This document shows, one piece after another, positions 9,118 through 18,498 of a stretch of DNA of 64,000 nt (its first letter is position 1; every line of letters starts with the position of its first letter). The notes under the pieces were generated by a model. It was not told the origin of the DNA. It was given only the letters and a program-made list of their open reading frames with translations, and made no database searches. This DNA is from Nitrosomonas sp. (GTDB lineage Bacteria > Pseudomonadota > Gammaproteobacteria > Burkholderiales > Nitrosomonadaceae). The stretch is from positions 1 to 64,000 of the forward strand of contig JAHBZZ010000009.1 in NCBI GenBank assembly GCA_019635215.1, written 5' to 3'. Both the position numbers and the translations under genes were made by a program.

Positions 9118-9991
9118 TTAGATTTGAGCTAAATTTTTTTCCACCCAAACCGATTGCCCATCAAGCATTGTTTCCAATGGTGTGCGCCCACAGCACATTT
9201 TTCCTTGATGTGTTCGTTCATTATTATAGTAATGTATCCACTCGTCCAGATCTTTCTGTAGTTCCTTCATGTTTGAATAAAGTTTTTTTCTGAATGTGAT
9301 TTGATAAAATCATTTAGGATTGTTTTGTGGAATCGTTCACAGATACTAATTATTTGCGTTATTGTAACTTTTCTATTTTAAGGTGATCAATATCATTAAT
9401 CGCCAAATACAGTTGGTAATCGCTCTGATCTTTTCGCGACCGCAATAGCTCTATCCCTCTATCCGTTCGGAATGCGTAACATGGGCAGTTCGTGACGCTC
9501 AAAAGTACGGCAATACCTTGTCATTGAACTGGTCAACACTGCTGATTAGTGTTTTGGTTGTATAGAGCAGCGAGGAAGCTACGCTGTAGGTATCGATAAA
9601 CGTTTGCTGATAAACACGACCAACACCCTTGAGATTCCCAACATAAAACGTATCTTGCGACCCCAAATAGCCTGGATGTGCCGTTTCAATTTCTGCAGGC
9701 TCATCATCGTGTTTCTTCTTTTCAAGAGCGGCAGATTGCGCATCACTAAGCGTAATACCGTCACTAGCCATTTATCCTCAAGCGCTTTTAACCGCTTCTT
9801 AAAATTCTCAAGATTATGACGTAGCCAAATAGAACGTACGCCACTTCCTGATACGAATATCCCTTTCTTACGCAGTTCATTGCTGCTGGTGCGATGTTGG
9901 CCATGCGCAGGTTGCTCAACAGCGCAAACGATGACTGGGTAGTGGTTTCATCTTTGGTTCTGCAAATATTGATTCTTTGGTTAGTTGTCAA
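9118..9991 (-). pseudogene. Decayed IS481-family transposase
   Basis: Pieces of one integrase-type transposase are spread over three frames. From the 5' end they are an E-Q-P-A-H-G-Q-H-R-T segment near 9900, then G-S-Q-D-T-F-Y-V-G-N-L-K-G-V-G around 9640-9660, a Y-Q-L-Y-L-A-I-N-D-I-D-H piece near 9400, and a C-terminal D-L-D-E-W-I-H-Y-Y-N-N-E-R-T-H ending at 9118. Frameshifts and stops make it inactive. CTGACA/TGTCAG repeats at about 9080-9117 probably mark its end. The stretch 9992-10261 holds only further unrecognised IS-like debris. Confidence 0.8.
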
Positions 9992-10261
9992 TCAGTGCAT
10001 CGAGACCACTGAGTTGCCCCGCCTGACGAGGAACATTATGTTCTGCTTAAGGAGAAGAAATATGACACAAACTCAAGCCAACCTACCCGTTTTGACAGCG
10101 AAATAGATTAAGATTGGTGGCATTGAGCAGATGTCCAGCAGTTATCAGAGGAATTTGGTTGCCATTACATCGATACCAACCTGAATTGTCGTGCAACAAA
10201 TTATTCGATATCAACTAGCCAGATAACTGCTGACACGGCACATATCGTGGCGCTCCCTGAA

Positions 10262-10373
10262 TTCTAACGAACGTCAGGAGCTGATGGAATTGCGCAAGAA
10301 GCTCAAGCGCGTGGAGATGGAGCGCGACATATTGGCAAAGGCTACGGCCTGGTTTGCAAACAACAAAGACTGA
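10262..10373 (+). pseudogene. IS3-family orfA remnant (3' end)
   Basis: Only the C-terminal leucine-zipper-like end of an IS3 OrfA is left (E-L-R-K-K-L-K-R-V-E-M-E-R-D), ending W-F-A-N-N-K-D before a TGA. The N-terminal helix-turn-helix is missing. It directly precedes the orfB below. Confidence 0.75.
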
Positions 10374-10381
10374 TTGGGAAG

Positions 10382-11298
10382 GTGTACCAATTAATCAAGG
10401 CAAACCGGGCACAATTTCCGGCCCGAATTCTATGTGAGACACTGGGTGTATCGCACAGCGGTTACTATGACTGGGCTAAGCGTGCACCAAGCCAGCGAGC
10501 CGTTGCCAACTGCCGATTGACCGAGCAGATCATGGCCATACATCACACAAGCGATTTCACGTATGGCCGTCCCCGCATTACCGCTGAATTGGCTGATCTT
10601 GGAGTCAGGGTCAATCACAAGCGCGTAGGCAGGCTGATGCGTGAAGCAGGGATTAAAGGAGTGAGCCGCAGACGAAACTTTGTGATCACGACTCATCGCA
10701 ACAAGCGTGACCGGCCTGCACGGATCTGGTGCAACGTCATTTCAAGGCAACTAGCATCAACCAACTATGGGTTGCAGACATGACTTACATTCCTACCTGG
10801 GCAGGGTTCTTGTACCTGGCCGTGGTCATAGATGTATTCAGCCGTAAGGTGGTGGGCTGGTCTTTCGGTGAAACCATGACAGCAAGCCTGGTGATCAATG
10901 CGTTGAACATGGCGTTAATCACCCGTAAACCGGGCAAAGTGATTCACCACAGCGATCAGGGCAGTCAATATACCAGTGTTGAGTTCGGTAAGCGATGCAG
11001 GGAAATGGGAGTTCGCTCCTCGATGGGCAGTGTGGGCGATGCCTATGACAATGCGATGGCTGAAAGTTTCTTTGCTTCCCTGGAATGTGAGCTGATTGAC
11101 AGACGTTCCTGGAAAAACAAAACTGAAGCAAGGCTGGCCATATTCACCTGGATCGAGTCCTGGTATAACCCAACTCGCAGGCATTCCGGGGTGGGATACT
11201 TATCACCCAACAATTTTGAAAGAAAACTGAAGAAGCAAAATCAAATTACGATAAACTACAATTCTTTCACACAGGTCGAAATACTCTCGGCTCAGTGA
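10382..11298 (+). pseudogene. IS3-family orfB transposase, single-base frameshift
   Basis: The two halves form one rve-type transposase of about 305 residues. The first (10382-about 10720) holds the HTH_21-like region, and the second (from about 10722) holds the DDE core: V-A-D-M-T-Y-I-P, H-H-S-D-Q-G-S-Q-Y and D-N-A-M-A-E-S-F. The frame breaks at GGCCTGCACGGATCTGG; restoring one C after GGCCTGCAC gives the expected R-P-A-P-D-L-V-Q-R. The likely right end (GGGGACAACTCC, about 11320-11330) directly adjoins the truncated istB. Confidence 0.85.
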
Positions 11299-11332
11299 AA
11301 AAACTGTCCGTCAAAAGGGGACAACTCCAGCT

Positions 11333-11731
11333 ATTGATCTGGCCAATAGCCTGGAACAAGAAAAAACAGCTGGCAAACAAGGCAGGCTTGCCCTGCGACT
11401 GTTGCAGATTGACCCGGTCATTCTCGACGAACTGGGTTATCTGCCATTCTCGCAGGCCGGTGGCGCACTACTGTTTCATCTGCTCTCCAGACTGTATGAA
11501 CGCACCAGTGTGATCATTACAACCAACCTTACATTCGCAGAATGGAGCAACGTATTCATCGATGCCAAAATGACCGCCGCGCTTCTGGATCGACTAACAC
11601 ATCATTGCCACATCATCGAAACCGGCAACGAGTCTTTCCGCTACAAACAAAGCACAGCCAATGCAAAAATCAGAATACAACAACGGGAAAAAGAAAAATA
11701 CTCACCAGAAGAAAATTTGGTGAATTTGTAG
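11333..11731 (+). pseudogene. IS21-family istB remnant
   Basis: The C-terminal half of the IstB ATPase survives: [10 protein letters not shown], the Walker B region [11 protein letters not shown], then I-I-T-T-N-L. The N-terminus with Walker A and the whole istA are missing. It is cut at its 5' side by the IS3 end, suggesting that the IS3 element inserted into the IS21 element. The sequence to about 11880 is probably the other IS21 terminus. Confidence 0.8.
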
Positions 11732-11842
11732 CGAACAACTGAACTAAAAACATCAACAGGAGGCAAAATACCAATCCAGTCTGGTCGACAACTTATCCAC
11801 AGATACGTACTATCCTACGCTCTGTTTCCCCCTGGTCAAATT

Positions 11843-12478
11843 TCAACCGTAATGGGGGGGCAATTTTAAACCGGTATCAACAGCGTATTGGCTACCTCGA
11901 TCGGTATGCCATAACAAGCCTTTGTCAGGTTTACGTTTCCCAATAACCATCTGGAGTGCATCGTTGACTAACTGTGTTTTCATATGCGCGGCCATTGACC
12001 AACCTACGGCCTGTCGGGAAAACAAGTCGATCACGACCGCCAGATACAACCAGCCTTCCAGGGTATGAATATAAGTGAGATCGCCCACATATACCCGATT
12101 TATCTGATCTATGGAAAACTGACGACCCAAATAATTAGGCGCAATAGGCCATTCATGTTTTGAATGGGTGGTAGCTTTAAATCGACGTTTAGTTTTACAG
12201 ACCAATCCGGCTTCCTTCATTTGCCGGCTTATTCGCCGCCGACTCACGGATTGACCTTGGTGAAACATAGCTATTTTGAGACGGCGGGTGCCGTATGTAT
12301 TCCGGCTTTTTTCAAATGCTTTTTTTACAATACCGCTGAGTTGCCCGTCTTCTCGTTCCCTGAATGAAGGAATTCGATGCAGCCAATCATAGTAAGCACT
12401 CTGTGAGACCTGCAAAAACCGACACATCGATAATACGGTGAATTCACCTTGATGCTGTTTGATCCAGGCGTACTTCAC
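11843..12478 (-). pseudogene. IS3-family orfB, 3'-truncated
   Basis: The product starts like an IS3/IS150-type OrfB and includes G-D-L-T-Y-I-H and H-T-D-R-G-S-Q-Y-A, the first two catalytic aspartates. It then runs at about 11880 into foreign sequence and stops, so the catalytic Glu region is missing. The junction is where the IS21-like end begins. It would start at a GTG overlapping the orfA stop, the usual IS3 layout. Confidence 0.85.
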
Positions 12479-12680
12479 CGTTGCTCCTTGGCAAAGTACG
12501 CGGCAGCCTTTTTTAATAGGTCGCGCTCCTCGGTCAGTCGGGCAACCTCTTTTTTTAGCCGCTTTAACTCTTCATAGAGATGTTCGTCAATGCGCACTGC
12601 CTTTATGTTATCAACAGGTCGGCTGTATTTACTGATCCAGCTATGCAAGGTATTTTCATTTACACCAATTTCCCTGGCAG
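12475..12680 (-). pseudogene. IS3-family orfA, 5'-truncated
   Basis: The conserved part reads E-I-G-V-N-E-N-T-L-H-S-W-I-S-K-Y followed by a leucine-zipper tail R-L-K-K-E-V-A-R-L. Upstream of about 12680 the frame stays open but no longer resembles OrfA. That stretch is the complement of an IS5-type fragment. The gene is therefore truncated, not merely divergent. Confidence 0.75.
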
Positions 12681-12814
12681 GGTGGATCGTCGAGCGTAGC
12701 TTTGCCTGGCTGGAAAAAAATAGAAGATTGTGGAAGAACTGCGAACGCTGGCCCAACACCAGTTTGCAGTTCATTCACCTCGCCTTCTTGGTCCTTCTAC
12801 TCAAAAGACTTTGA
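12681..12814 (+). pseudogene. IS5-family transposase C-terminal fragment
   Basis: The plus strand encodes G-W-I-V-E-R-S-F-A-W-L-E-K-N-R-R-L-W, typical of the C-terminus of IS5-group DDE transposases (the catalytic Glu in V-E-R-x-F-A-W). It ends L-L-L-K-R-L at a TGA (12812-12814). The rest of the element is missing. It cuts the IS3 orfA on one side and abuts the IS701 target site on the other. Confidence 0.65.
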
Positions 12815-12825
12815 ACAGACTCTAA

Positions 12826-14212
12826 TACTACAGCCGTAGATATTTTCACTCAGGAGGAGAGAATCCTCTGCGCCGGTAGTGAGCTTGTCGGGCTCTATGT
12901 TGATGTCTTCTACGCCACACGGACCAGTGCAGCACATGCTCGATGGCTTGGCTGGTGTGCACAGCAGATGCGATAGCAGTTTACGTAACTCAGGCACGCT
13001 CAGGGCAATCAGGCCGGGTGTGTGTTTTTTTCTCCCGCACCCGCAGGGCCACCAGCACCGCATGGGCCAGTAGTACCAGTGTGATGTGGCGATACCAGCC
13101 CTGCCAGCGGCGCACCTCGTACTGATCCAGGCCGCACTCGCCTTTGGTGGCCTCAAAGCCGATCTCAATCTCCCAACGTCTGCCAGCAATCTGTACCAAA
13201 CGCTTGAGCTGGGCCTGCGAGCGCTTGGCATGCACCACATAATAGGCCAACTCCTGATGCTCATCCAGGCTGCGCCGCACCAACAGGTAATGTCCGAAGC
13301 GACGCTCCTTCTGTGTCAATTGTAGCCGCCACAGCGGCACCAGAGCCCAGTCGTACAGGCGCTCGCCTTTGGTTCCGGCGCCTGCCGACAGACAACGCCA
13401 TGCACGTGCTGGTAACGCTTGCGCAATCTCTTCGGCCTTTACGTGCTGCGACCCCTGCCACCACAGCGGCTCATTCCTGGCTACAGCCAGCACGAAGGCC
13501 TGCTCGCGTGACTCCAGCCATACCCGCAGGTGCCGATCTTCACCGTAAACTTCATCGCCTGTGATCCACCCACAGGGCACGCCCGCATCCAGCGCTCGCT
13601 CGATCATCTTGCGTGCCAACTGGGGTTTGGTCGCAAATTCCACCTCCTGTGCAATGCCTGCAGCCTCGCAGCGTAAATGATCATCCGTCCACTGGCGCGG
13701 AATATAAAGTTCACGGTCAATGAAGGCACTGCCACCGGCACCGGCATAGCACAGAAACACGCCGATCTGGCTGTTCTCGATGCGCCCGGCCGTACCGCTG
13801 TACTGGCGCTGTACACCAACCGAGTGGGTTCCTTTCTTGACAAAACCTGTCTCATCAACAATCAGCACGCCGTCTGAATCACCCACATGCTCGACAACGT
13901 AATCGCGCAGCACATCGCGCGCCGCATCAGCATCCCACTGCGCGCGTTCCAGTAGATGTTGCACTCCATCGGGCGTTGTCTCGCCCATCCATTCGGCCAG
14001 TTGCCAGCCGTTCTTGCGCTCTACCGTGCTCAACAGGCCCTTCAGGTACGCAAGGCTACGCTGGCGTGGCTCGCTGCGCCTGAATAAACTTCCAAGCCGC
14101 TTGTGCACTACCTCCAGCTCCCTGGCCCAATCATTTAGTTGTGACATCATACCCAAACCCACCTTATTGTTGATACAGGCTATATTCTCGCACTTTATCT
14201 ACGACTGTAGTA
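12826..14212 (-). mobile_element. IS701-family insertion sequence with CTAA target duplication
   Basis: The element is 1,387 bp. The 17-bp terminal repeats TACTACAGCCGTAGATA (12826-12842) and, on the other strand, TACTACAGTCGTAGATA (14212-14196) differ at one base. The flanks are CTAA at 12822-12825 and CTAA at 14213-14216, a 4-bp duplication of the YTAR type known for IS701. The clean ends and duplication make this the youngest insertion in the cluster. Confidence 0.92.
12990..14150 (-). CDS. IS701-family transposase, C-terminus frameshifted
   Basis: The DDE transposase has its Asp in L-I-V-D-E-T-G-F, its second Asp in I-T-G-D-E-V-Y-G and its Glu in W-E-I-E-I-G-F-E. ATG at 14150 is preferred over the upstream GTG (14162) because AAGGTGG lies at the right distance. 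After an A7 run (T7 on the plus strand near 13025) the product ends in R-P-D-C-P-E-R-A. The family-like tail L-I-A-L-S-V-P-E-L-R-K-L-L continues in the +1 frame, and W-S-V-W-R-R-R-H-Q is back in the first frame. About 60 residues are lost unless the homopolymer is a sequencing error. The catalytic core is untouched. Confidence 0.85.
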   Translation of the reverse strand: MMSQLNDWARELEVVHKRLGSLFRRSEPRQRSLAYLKGLLSTVERKNGWQLAEWMGETTPDGVQHLLERAQWDADAARDVLRDYVVEHVGDSDGVLIVDETGFVKKGTHSVGVQRQYSGTAGRIENSQIGVFLCYAGAGGSAFIDRELYIPRQWTDDHLRCEAAGIAQEVEFATKPQLARKMIERALDAGVPCGWITGDEVYGEDRHLRVWLESREQAFVLAVARNEPLWWQGSQHVKAEEIAQALPARAWRCLSAGAGTKGERLYDWALVPLWRLQLTQKERRFGHYLLVRRSLDEHQELAYYVVHAKRSQAQLKRLVQIAGRRWEIEIGFEATKGECGLDQYEVRRWQGWYRHITLVLLAHAVLVALRVREKKTHTRPDCPERA

Positions 14213-14313
14213 CTAAGAGAAGAGGGCACAGGCCGAGAATTGCGCCCGGTTTGCCTTGATCAACGAGTAATTTTGCCAAGATATATATCCCGTTCCATTT
14301 CAGTTGATTGATT

Positions 14314-14616
14314 TTAATATCGGCAAGTAACGCCTTTTTCAGCGCCCCGTTGCCAGGCTTGCAGATCCTGTATGCATCCCGGTCCGCACTGACCGGGATG
14401 CTGGAGTTCTTCGCGCGCACGTGCAAAATCCATAGTATGTTTAATGGCTACTTCGGGACTGACCCATTGTGCCGCATCACAAGCAATAAGATGCCCGGCA
14501 CTGTAATGGCCGAGCTGGTCGAGTGTTTCAGCTTTATCAATTGAGGCCATCGTATTGCATCCGGCAATTCCAGCGCTCAACAAAATTAATAGCTTAATTC
14601 TTCTGATTATATTCAA
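14314..14616 (-). CDS. Small hypothetical lipoprotein
   Basis: The 100-residue product starts with a positive N-region (N-I-I-R-R-I-K), a hydrophobic core and a lipobox-like A-G-C, so it is probably lipid-anchored. Four more cysteines follow in the mature part (I-A-C, Q-C-G-P-G-C, T-C), which is unusual for so short a protein. The start would be TTG with AGAGGG about 9 bases upstream. It lies 101 bases from the IS701 end. I do not recognise the family. Confidence 0.55.
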   Translation of the reverse strand: MNIIRRIKLLILLSAGIAGCNTMASIDKAETLDQLGHYSAGHLIACDAAQWVSPEVAIKHTMDFARAREELQHPGQCGPGCIQDLQAWQRGAEKGVTCRY

Positions 14617-14722
14617 ATATTAACCCTCTGATTGAATTATAAATTCCACCTATAAAAAAACTTTTCACCAAATTGAAATATAGGTTAAGCCATATATTTA
14701 GTCAAACATGCAGCCCGCGCAG

Positions 14723-14753
14723 GCCCGATTACCCTCACGTAATCTAATCGGGC
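14723..14753. repeat. Inverted repeat downstream of lgt
   Basis: GCCCGATTA (14723-14731) and TAATCGGGC (14745-14753) form a 9-bp perfect stem with a 13-base loop. It lies 120 bases past the lgt stop codon. There is no adjacent T-tract, so a terminator role is only possible. The rest of 14617-14872 holds no gene that I can support. Confidence 0.5.
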
Positions 14754-14872
14754 TCTCGTGTTTTCAAGTCACGTTTTAGTGTTTAATGCCTACCCGACTC
14801 ACGAAAGCAGAACTCAGCATCCAAATGCATAAGTGATCCGCATACTGCAACCAGGAGTAATATAAAAGAAGA

Positions 14873-15709
14873 TTACTGGTTTTTGCCCGTCTTCCGTTTG
14901 CGCGACCGGTCAATGGATTCGCTATGCACGGGATGCCGCCCCGACCACACGATCAGTGCGACACCCGCCAGAATCATCGGGATCGACAACCATTGCCCCA
15001 TGCTGACACCGAATGTCAGCAACCCCATGAAACCTTCCGTCGGTTCGCGGAAGAATTCTGCAATCGAGCGCACGACACCGTAGCCGATCATGAACATACC
15101 GGTCACAGCACCCATCGGGCGCGGTTTTGTTGAATAAAGCCAGACCAGAAGAAACAGCACAATGCCTTCGAGAAAAAACTGGTATAGCTGCGACGGATGC
15201 CGCGGCAAATCGTCGACATAAGGAAAAACCATACCCCAGGATGCATCCGTCGGACGCCCCCAGAGCTCGCCATTGATAAAATTACCGATACGGCCCGCAC
15301 CGAGTCCGAGCGGCACCAGCGGCACGCCAAAATCGGTAATATTCATCCAATGCACGCCATACTTGCGCGCCAGAATAATCATCGCCACGATCACACCGAG
15401 AAAACCACCATGAAACGACATACCGCCTTCCCAGATAGCCAGGATGCGCAGCGGATGCTCCAGATAATAGCCGAACTGATAAAACAGCACATGCCCCAGA
15501 CGTCCGCCGATAATCACGCCAAGCATACCGTAAAACAGAATGTCATCAAGCAGTTCGTAGGTCACCACGGTTTTCGGGCCATGTTTGATGCGATAACGTC
15601 CCAGTAGAAAGAATGACAGAAAACCGAGCAGATACATCAAACCGTACCAGTGCACGGACACCGATCCCAGTGAAATGGCTACAGGGTCGAACTGAGGATG
15701 AACAAGCAT
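14873..15709 (-). CDS. lgt: Prolipoprotein diacylglyceryl transferase
   Basis: Lgt transfers diacylglycerol from phosphatidylglycerol to the lipobox Cys of prolipoproteins at the inner membrane. The 278-residue protein has about seven hydrophobic segments, the M-S-F-H-G-G region near residues 97-102 and the family signature [16 protein letters not shown] near residues 137-152. Length and motifs are typical. It is divergent from ilvD with 133 bases between the starts. The basic C-terminal tail (R-S-R-K-R-K-T-G-K) faces the cytoplasm by prediction. Confidence 0.97.
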   Translation of the reverse strand: MLVHPQFDPVAISLGSVSVHWYGLMYLLGFLSFFLLGRYRIKHGPKTVVTYELLDDILFYGMLGVIIGGRLGHVLFYQFGYYLEHPLRILAIWEGGMSFHGGFLGVIVAMIILARKYGVHWMNITDFGVPLVPLGLGAGRIGNFINGELWGRPTDASWGMVFPYVDDLPRHPSQLYQFFLEGIVLFLLVWLYSTKPRPMGAVTGMFMIGYGVVRSIAEFFREPTEGFMGLLTFGVSMGQWLSIPMILAGVALIVWSGRHPVHSESIDRSRKRKTGKNQ

Positions 15710-15842
15710 GAGTTATCGCCTTATTATTTACGGTAAAATAGGCCTATTATAGCAAGCGCACTTGCCGCAATCGAATGCCTTTCAAGGCAAAGCGCTGTCA
15801 AGTGTGATTCATTGTGTCTTTTTTATCACCTCAGGAGTCAAT

Positions 15843-17516
15843 ATGCCAGACAATAAACGCAGCCAGGCCATTACCCAGGGCATCCAGCACGCACCCAGCC
15901 GCGCCATGTTGCGTGCGGTCGGTTTTACCGATAACGATTTCAGCAAACCGATTGTCGGCGTTGCCAATGGCTATTCCACCATCACACCCTGCAACAAGGG
16001 CCTGAATGATTTATCGATCCAGGCGGAACAGTCGCTGCGTCAGGCCGGCGCGATGCCACAGATGTTCGGTACCATCACCGTCTCGGACGGCATCTCGATG
16101 GGTACCGAGGGCATGAAATATTCGCTGGTATCGCGTGAAGTCATCGCCGATTCGATCGAAACCTGCGTGCAGGCGGAAAGCATGGACGGCGTCATCGCCA
16201 TCGGCGGCTGTGACAAAAACATGCCGGGCGCGATGATCGCCATCGCGCGCATGAACGTGCCCGCTATTTTCGTTTATGGCGGCACGATCAAACCCGGCAA
16301 ATACAAAGGCCAGGATCTGACTATCGTTAGCGTATTCGAAGCCGTCGGCCAACACAGCGCGCACAAAATCGACGATGCAGAATTATTGCAGGTTGAACGC
16401 CACGCCTGTCCCGGCGCGGGTTCCTGCGGCGGCATGTTTACCGCAAACAGCATGTCTTCCGCGTTTGAAGCCATGGGTATGAGTCTGCCCTACTCATCCA
16501 CCATGTCGGCGGAAGATGATGAGAAGCGGATCAGCGCGGGCGAATCCGCCGAAGCGCTGGTCAGCGCGATCAGAAAACAGATTCTGCCGCGCGACATCAT
16601 TACCCGCAAATCAATCGAAAACGCAATTGCCGTCATCATGGCGGTCGGCGGTTCCACCAATGCCGTCCTGCACCTGCTGGCCATCGCACACGCCGCGGAA
16701 GTCGACCTATCCATTGACGATTTTGAAGCCATCCGTGCACGCATCCCCGTCATCTGTGATCTGAAGCCGTCCGGCCGTTATGTCGCCGCCGACCTGCATA
16801 CAGCGGGCGGCATTCCGCAAGTGATGAAAATGCTGCTGGTCAACGGCCTGTTGCATGGCGATTGCATCACCATCAGCGGACAGACCATCGCCGAGGTGCT
16901 CAAGGATATTCCGGACACGCCACGCGCCGACCAGGATGTCATCCGTTCATGGCACAATCCAATGTATGCGCAGGGGCATCTGGCGATCCTGAAAGGCAAT
17001 CTGTCAACCGAAGGTGCCGTGGCCAAAATTTCCGGTATCAAGAATCCCAAAATTACCGGCCCGGCGCGTGTATTCGAATCCGAGGAAACCTGCATGCACG
17101 CAATTCTGGCGCGTAAAATCAACCCTGGTGATGTCGTCGTAATCCGCTATGAAGGCCCCAAAGGCGGTCCCGGTATGCGCGAAATGCTCTCGCCCACTTC
17201 GGCGCTCATCGGCGAGGGGCTTGGCGATTCTGTCGGTCTGATCACCGACGGCCGTTTCTCGGGCGGCACCTATGGCATGGTCGTCGGCCATGTCGCTCCG
17301 GAAGCGTATGTCGGTGGTACCATCGCGCTGGTACAGGAAGGTGATTCCATCACTATCGACGCCGAACAGCGGCTGCTGCAGCTTAACGTTTCCGACGCAG
17401 AACTCGCGAAACGCCGCACTGCCTGGCACCCCCCCGAACCACGCTACACCCGGGGCGTACTGGCCAAATATGCCAAACTGGTATCGACCGCGAGCAAGGG
17501 TGCAATTACGGATTAA
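15843..17516 (+). CDS. ilvD: Dihydroxy-acid dehydratase
   Basis: IlvD dehydrates 2,3-dihydroxy-isovalerate and its methylvalerate homologue in valine/isoleucine synthesis. The 557-residue protein carries the Fe-S ligand cysteines in [13 protein letters not shown] and [14 protein letters not shown]. The ATG at 15843 has AGGAG upstream, and the reading frame further 5' lacks family similarity. It is followed by a strong hairpin at 17523-17549. Confidence 0.97.
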   Translation: MPDNKRSQAITQGIQHAPSRAMLRAVGFTDNDFSKPIVGVANGYSTITPCNKGLNDLSIQAEQSLRQAGAMPQMFGTITVSDGISMGTEGMKYSLVSREVIADSIETCVQAESMDGVIAIGGCDKNMPGAMIAIARMNVPAIFVYGGTIKPGKYKGQDLTIVSVFEAVGQHSAHKIDDAELLQVERHACPGAGSCGGMFTANSMSSAFEAMGMSLPYSSTMSAEDDEKRISAGESAEALVSAIRKQILPRDIITRKSIENAIAVIMAVGGSTNAVLHLLAIAHAAEVDLSIDDFEAIRARIPVICDLKPSGRYVAADLHTAGGIPQVMKMLLVNGLLHGDCITISGQTIAEVLKDIPDTPRADQDVIRSWHNPMYAQGHLAILKGNLSTEGAVAKISGIKNPKITGPARVFESEETCMHAILARKINPGDVVVIRYEGPKGGPGMREMLSPTSALIGEGLGDSVGLITDGRFSGGTYGMVVGHVAPEAYVGGTIALVQEGDSITIDAEQRLLQLNVSDAELAKRRTAWHPPEPRYTRGVLAKYAKLVSTASKGAITD

Positions 17517-17522
17517 AACAAT

Positions 17523-17549
17523 GGTGCAATACCCTACAGGTATTGCACC
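17523..17549. terminator. Hairpin between ilvD and the convergent DUF486 gene
   Basis: GGTGCAATACC (17523-17533) and GGTATTGCACC (17539-17549) form an 11-bp perfect stem with loop CTACA. It starts six bases after the ilvD stop and lies between convergent genes. There is no clear U-tract, so it may also act as an mRNA 3'-end stabiliser. Confidence 0.7.
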
Positions 17550-17590
17550 TCACTTCATCCTCGATTCCGGATATTGGCAATCGGGTACTT

Positions 17591-17944
17591 TCACGCTGCC
17601 AGCTTGCTTCTGAACATAAAATACACTGCGCCAACCAGGCAAAGCCCGGCCCACAGATAGTCCAGCTTCAGCGGTTCCCTGAGATAAAGCACCGAGAATG
17701 GAATGAATACCGTCAGCGTAATCACTTCCTGTATGATTTTAAGCTGACCGACACTGAGCACCGAATAGCCGATCCGGTTTGCCGGCACATGAAGCATATA
17801 TTCAAGCAGCGCAATGCTCCAACTGATCAACGCCGCAATGATCCAGGGCGTATGATTCAATTCCTTGAGATGCGCATACCACGCAAACGTCATAAAAACA
17901 TTGCTGCAGATCAGTAATGCGATTGAAATCAGGATTGGATTCAT
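17591..17944 (-). CDS. DUF486 / DMT-like small membrane protein
   Basis: A 117-residue protein with four hydrophobic segments and the characteristic S-N-x-F-M-T-F-A-W-Y opening and Y-L-W-A-G-L end of the DUF486 family, which belongs to the drug/metabolite transporter superfamily. The substrate is unknown. It ends convergently with ilvD and starts 28 bases after the small lipoprotein gene in the same direction. Confidence 0.88.
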   Translation of the reverse strand: MNPILISIALLICSNVFMTFAWYAHLKELNHTPWIIAALISWSIALLEYMLHVPANRIGYSVLSVGQLKIIQEVITLTVFIPFSVLYLREPLKLDYLWAGLCLVGAVYFMFRSKLAA

Positions 17945-17972
17945 TTCGCCGCTGCCTTATCGCCCGCTTTAA

Positions 17973-18302
17973 TCAATTTTTCCGGCCGGACTGAAAGCAC
18001 TGATAAACCGCAAAAACCCGCCTGCCATCATAAATTTCCGAAATAGGCACAATCGTATCGCCGCCCAGCATACCAGCTTCGTTACGGGCAAGCGTAACCA
18101 GTTCATTGGCCACTTTTTCTTCATCCCGCTCAATCACGACCCGGCTGACAACCTTGGCATTCACTTTGCCAAGCCGTTGACACGACTCGACCGCACGCTG
18201 CGATTGCACAAGGCGCACGCCCTCACCTTTCGGTGAAATCTTCACCCAGGTACAGGCAGACAACAGTGCAACACTGCAAGCAGCAATCAGATTTTTTTTC
18301 AT
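17973..18302 (-). CDS. DUF4156-type lipoprotein
   Basis: The chosen ATG at 18302 gives a 109-residue precursor M-K-K-N-L-I-A-A-C with a lipobox L-L-S-A-C. The mature part carries V-R-L-V, C-x-x-L-G and a C-terminal V-Y-Q-C. These match the DUF4156 family of small outer-membrane lipoproteins of unknown role. The frame is open for 28 codons further upstream but lacks a signal peptide there. Confidence 0.82.
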   Translation of the reverse strand: MKKNLIAACSVALLSACTWVKISPKGEGVRLVQSQRAVESCQRLGKVNAKVVSRVVIERDEEKVANELVTLARNEAGMLGGDTIVPISEIYDGRRVFAVYQCFQSGRKN

Positions 18303-18498
18303 CACACACCTCAACCTTGATTCCGGTAAAACACTTTTCAATTTGATCACCCATTCAATCCCAAACAGCAAATCCAGTAACGGCATGTCAGTTGGTCAGG
18401 CCATAGAATGGACGTCCATTATCCAAACCGCGACATTATAAAACACTATCGTAAACCCCTATCACCGTAATTTTTCTGCGCAGAACCTGCTCAATATC

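Noticed and set aside
12475-12774. Full-length 99-codon IS3 OrfA reading to 12774
   Set aside because: Beyond about 12680 the frame is only the complement of an IS5-family fragment; OrfA is truncated.
13018-13034. Programmed frameshifting at A7 in the IS701 transposase
   Set aside because: The required shift is +1 (or -2), not the usual -1 at A6-A7, and a second shift would still be needed downstream. An indel or sequencing error is simpler.
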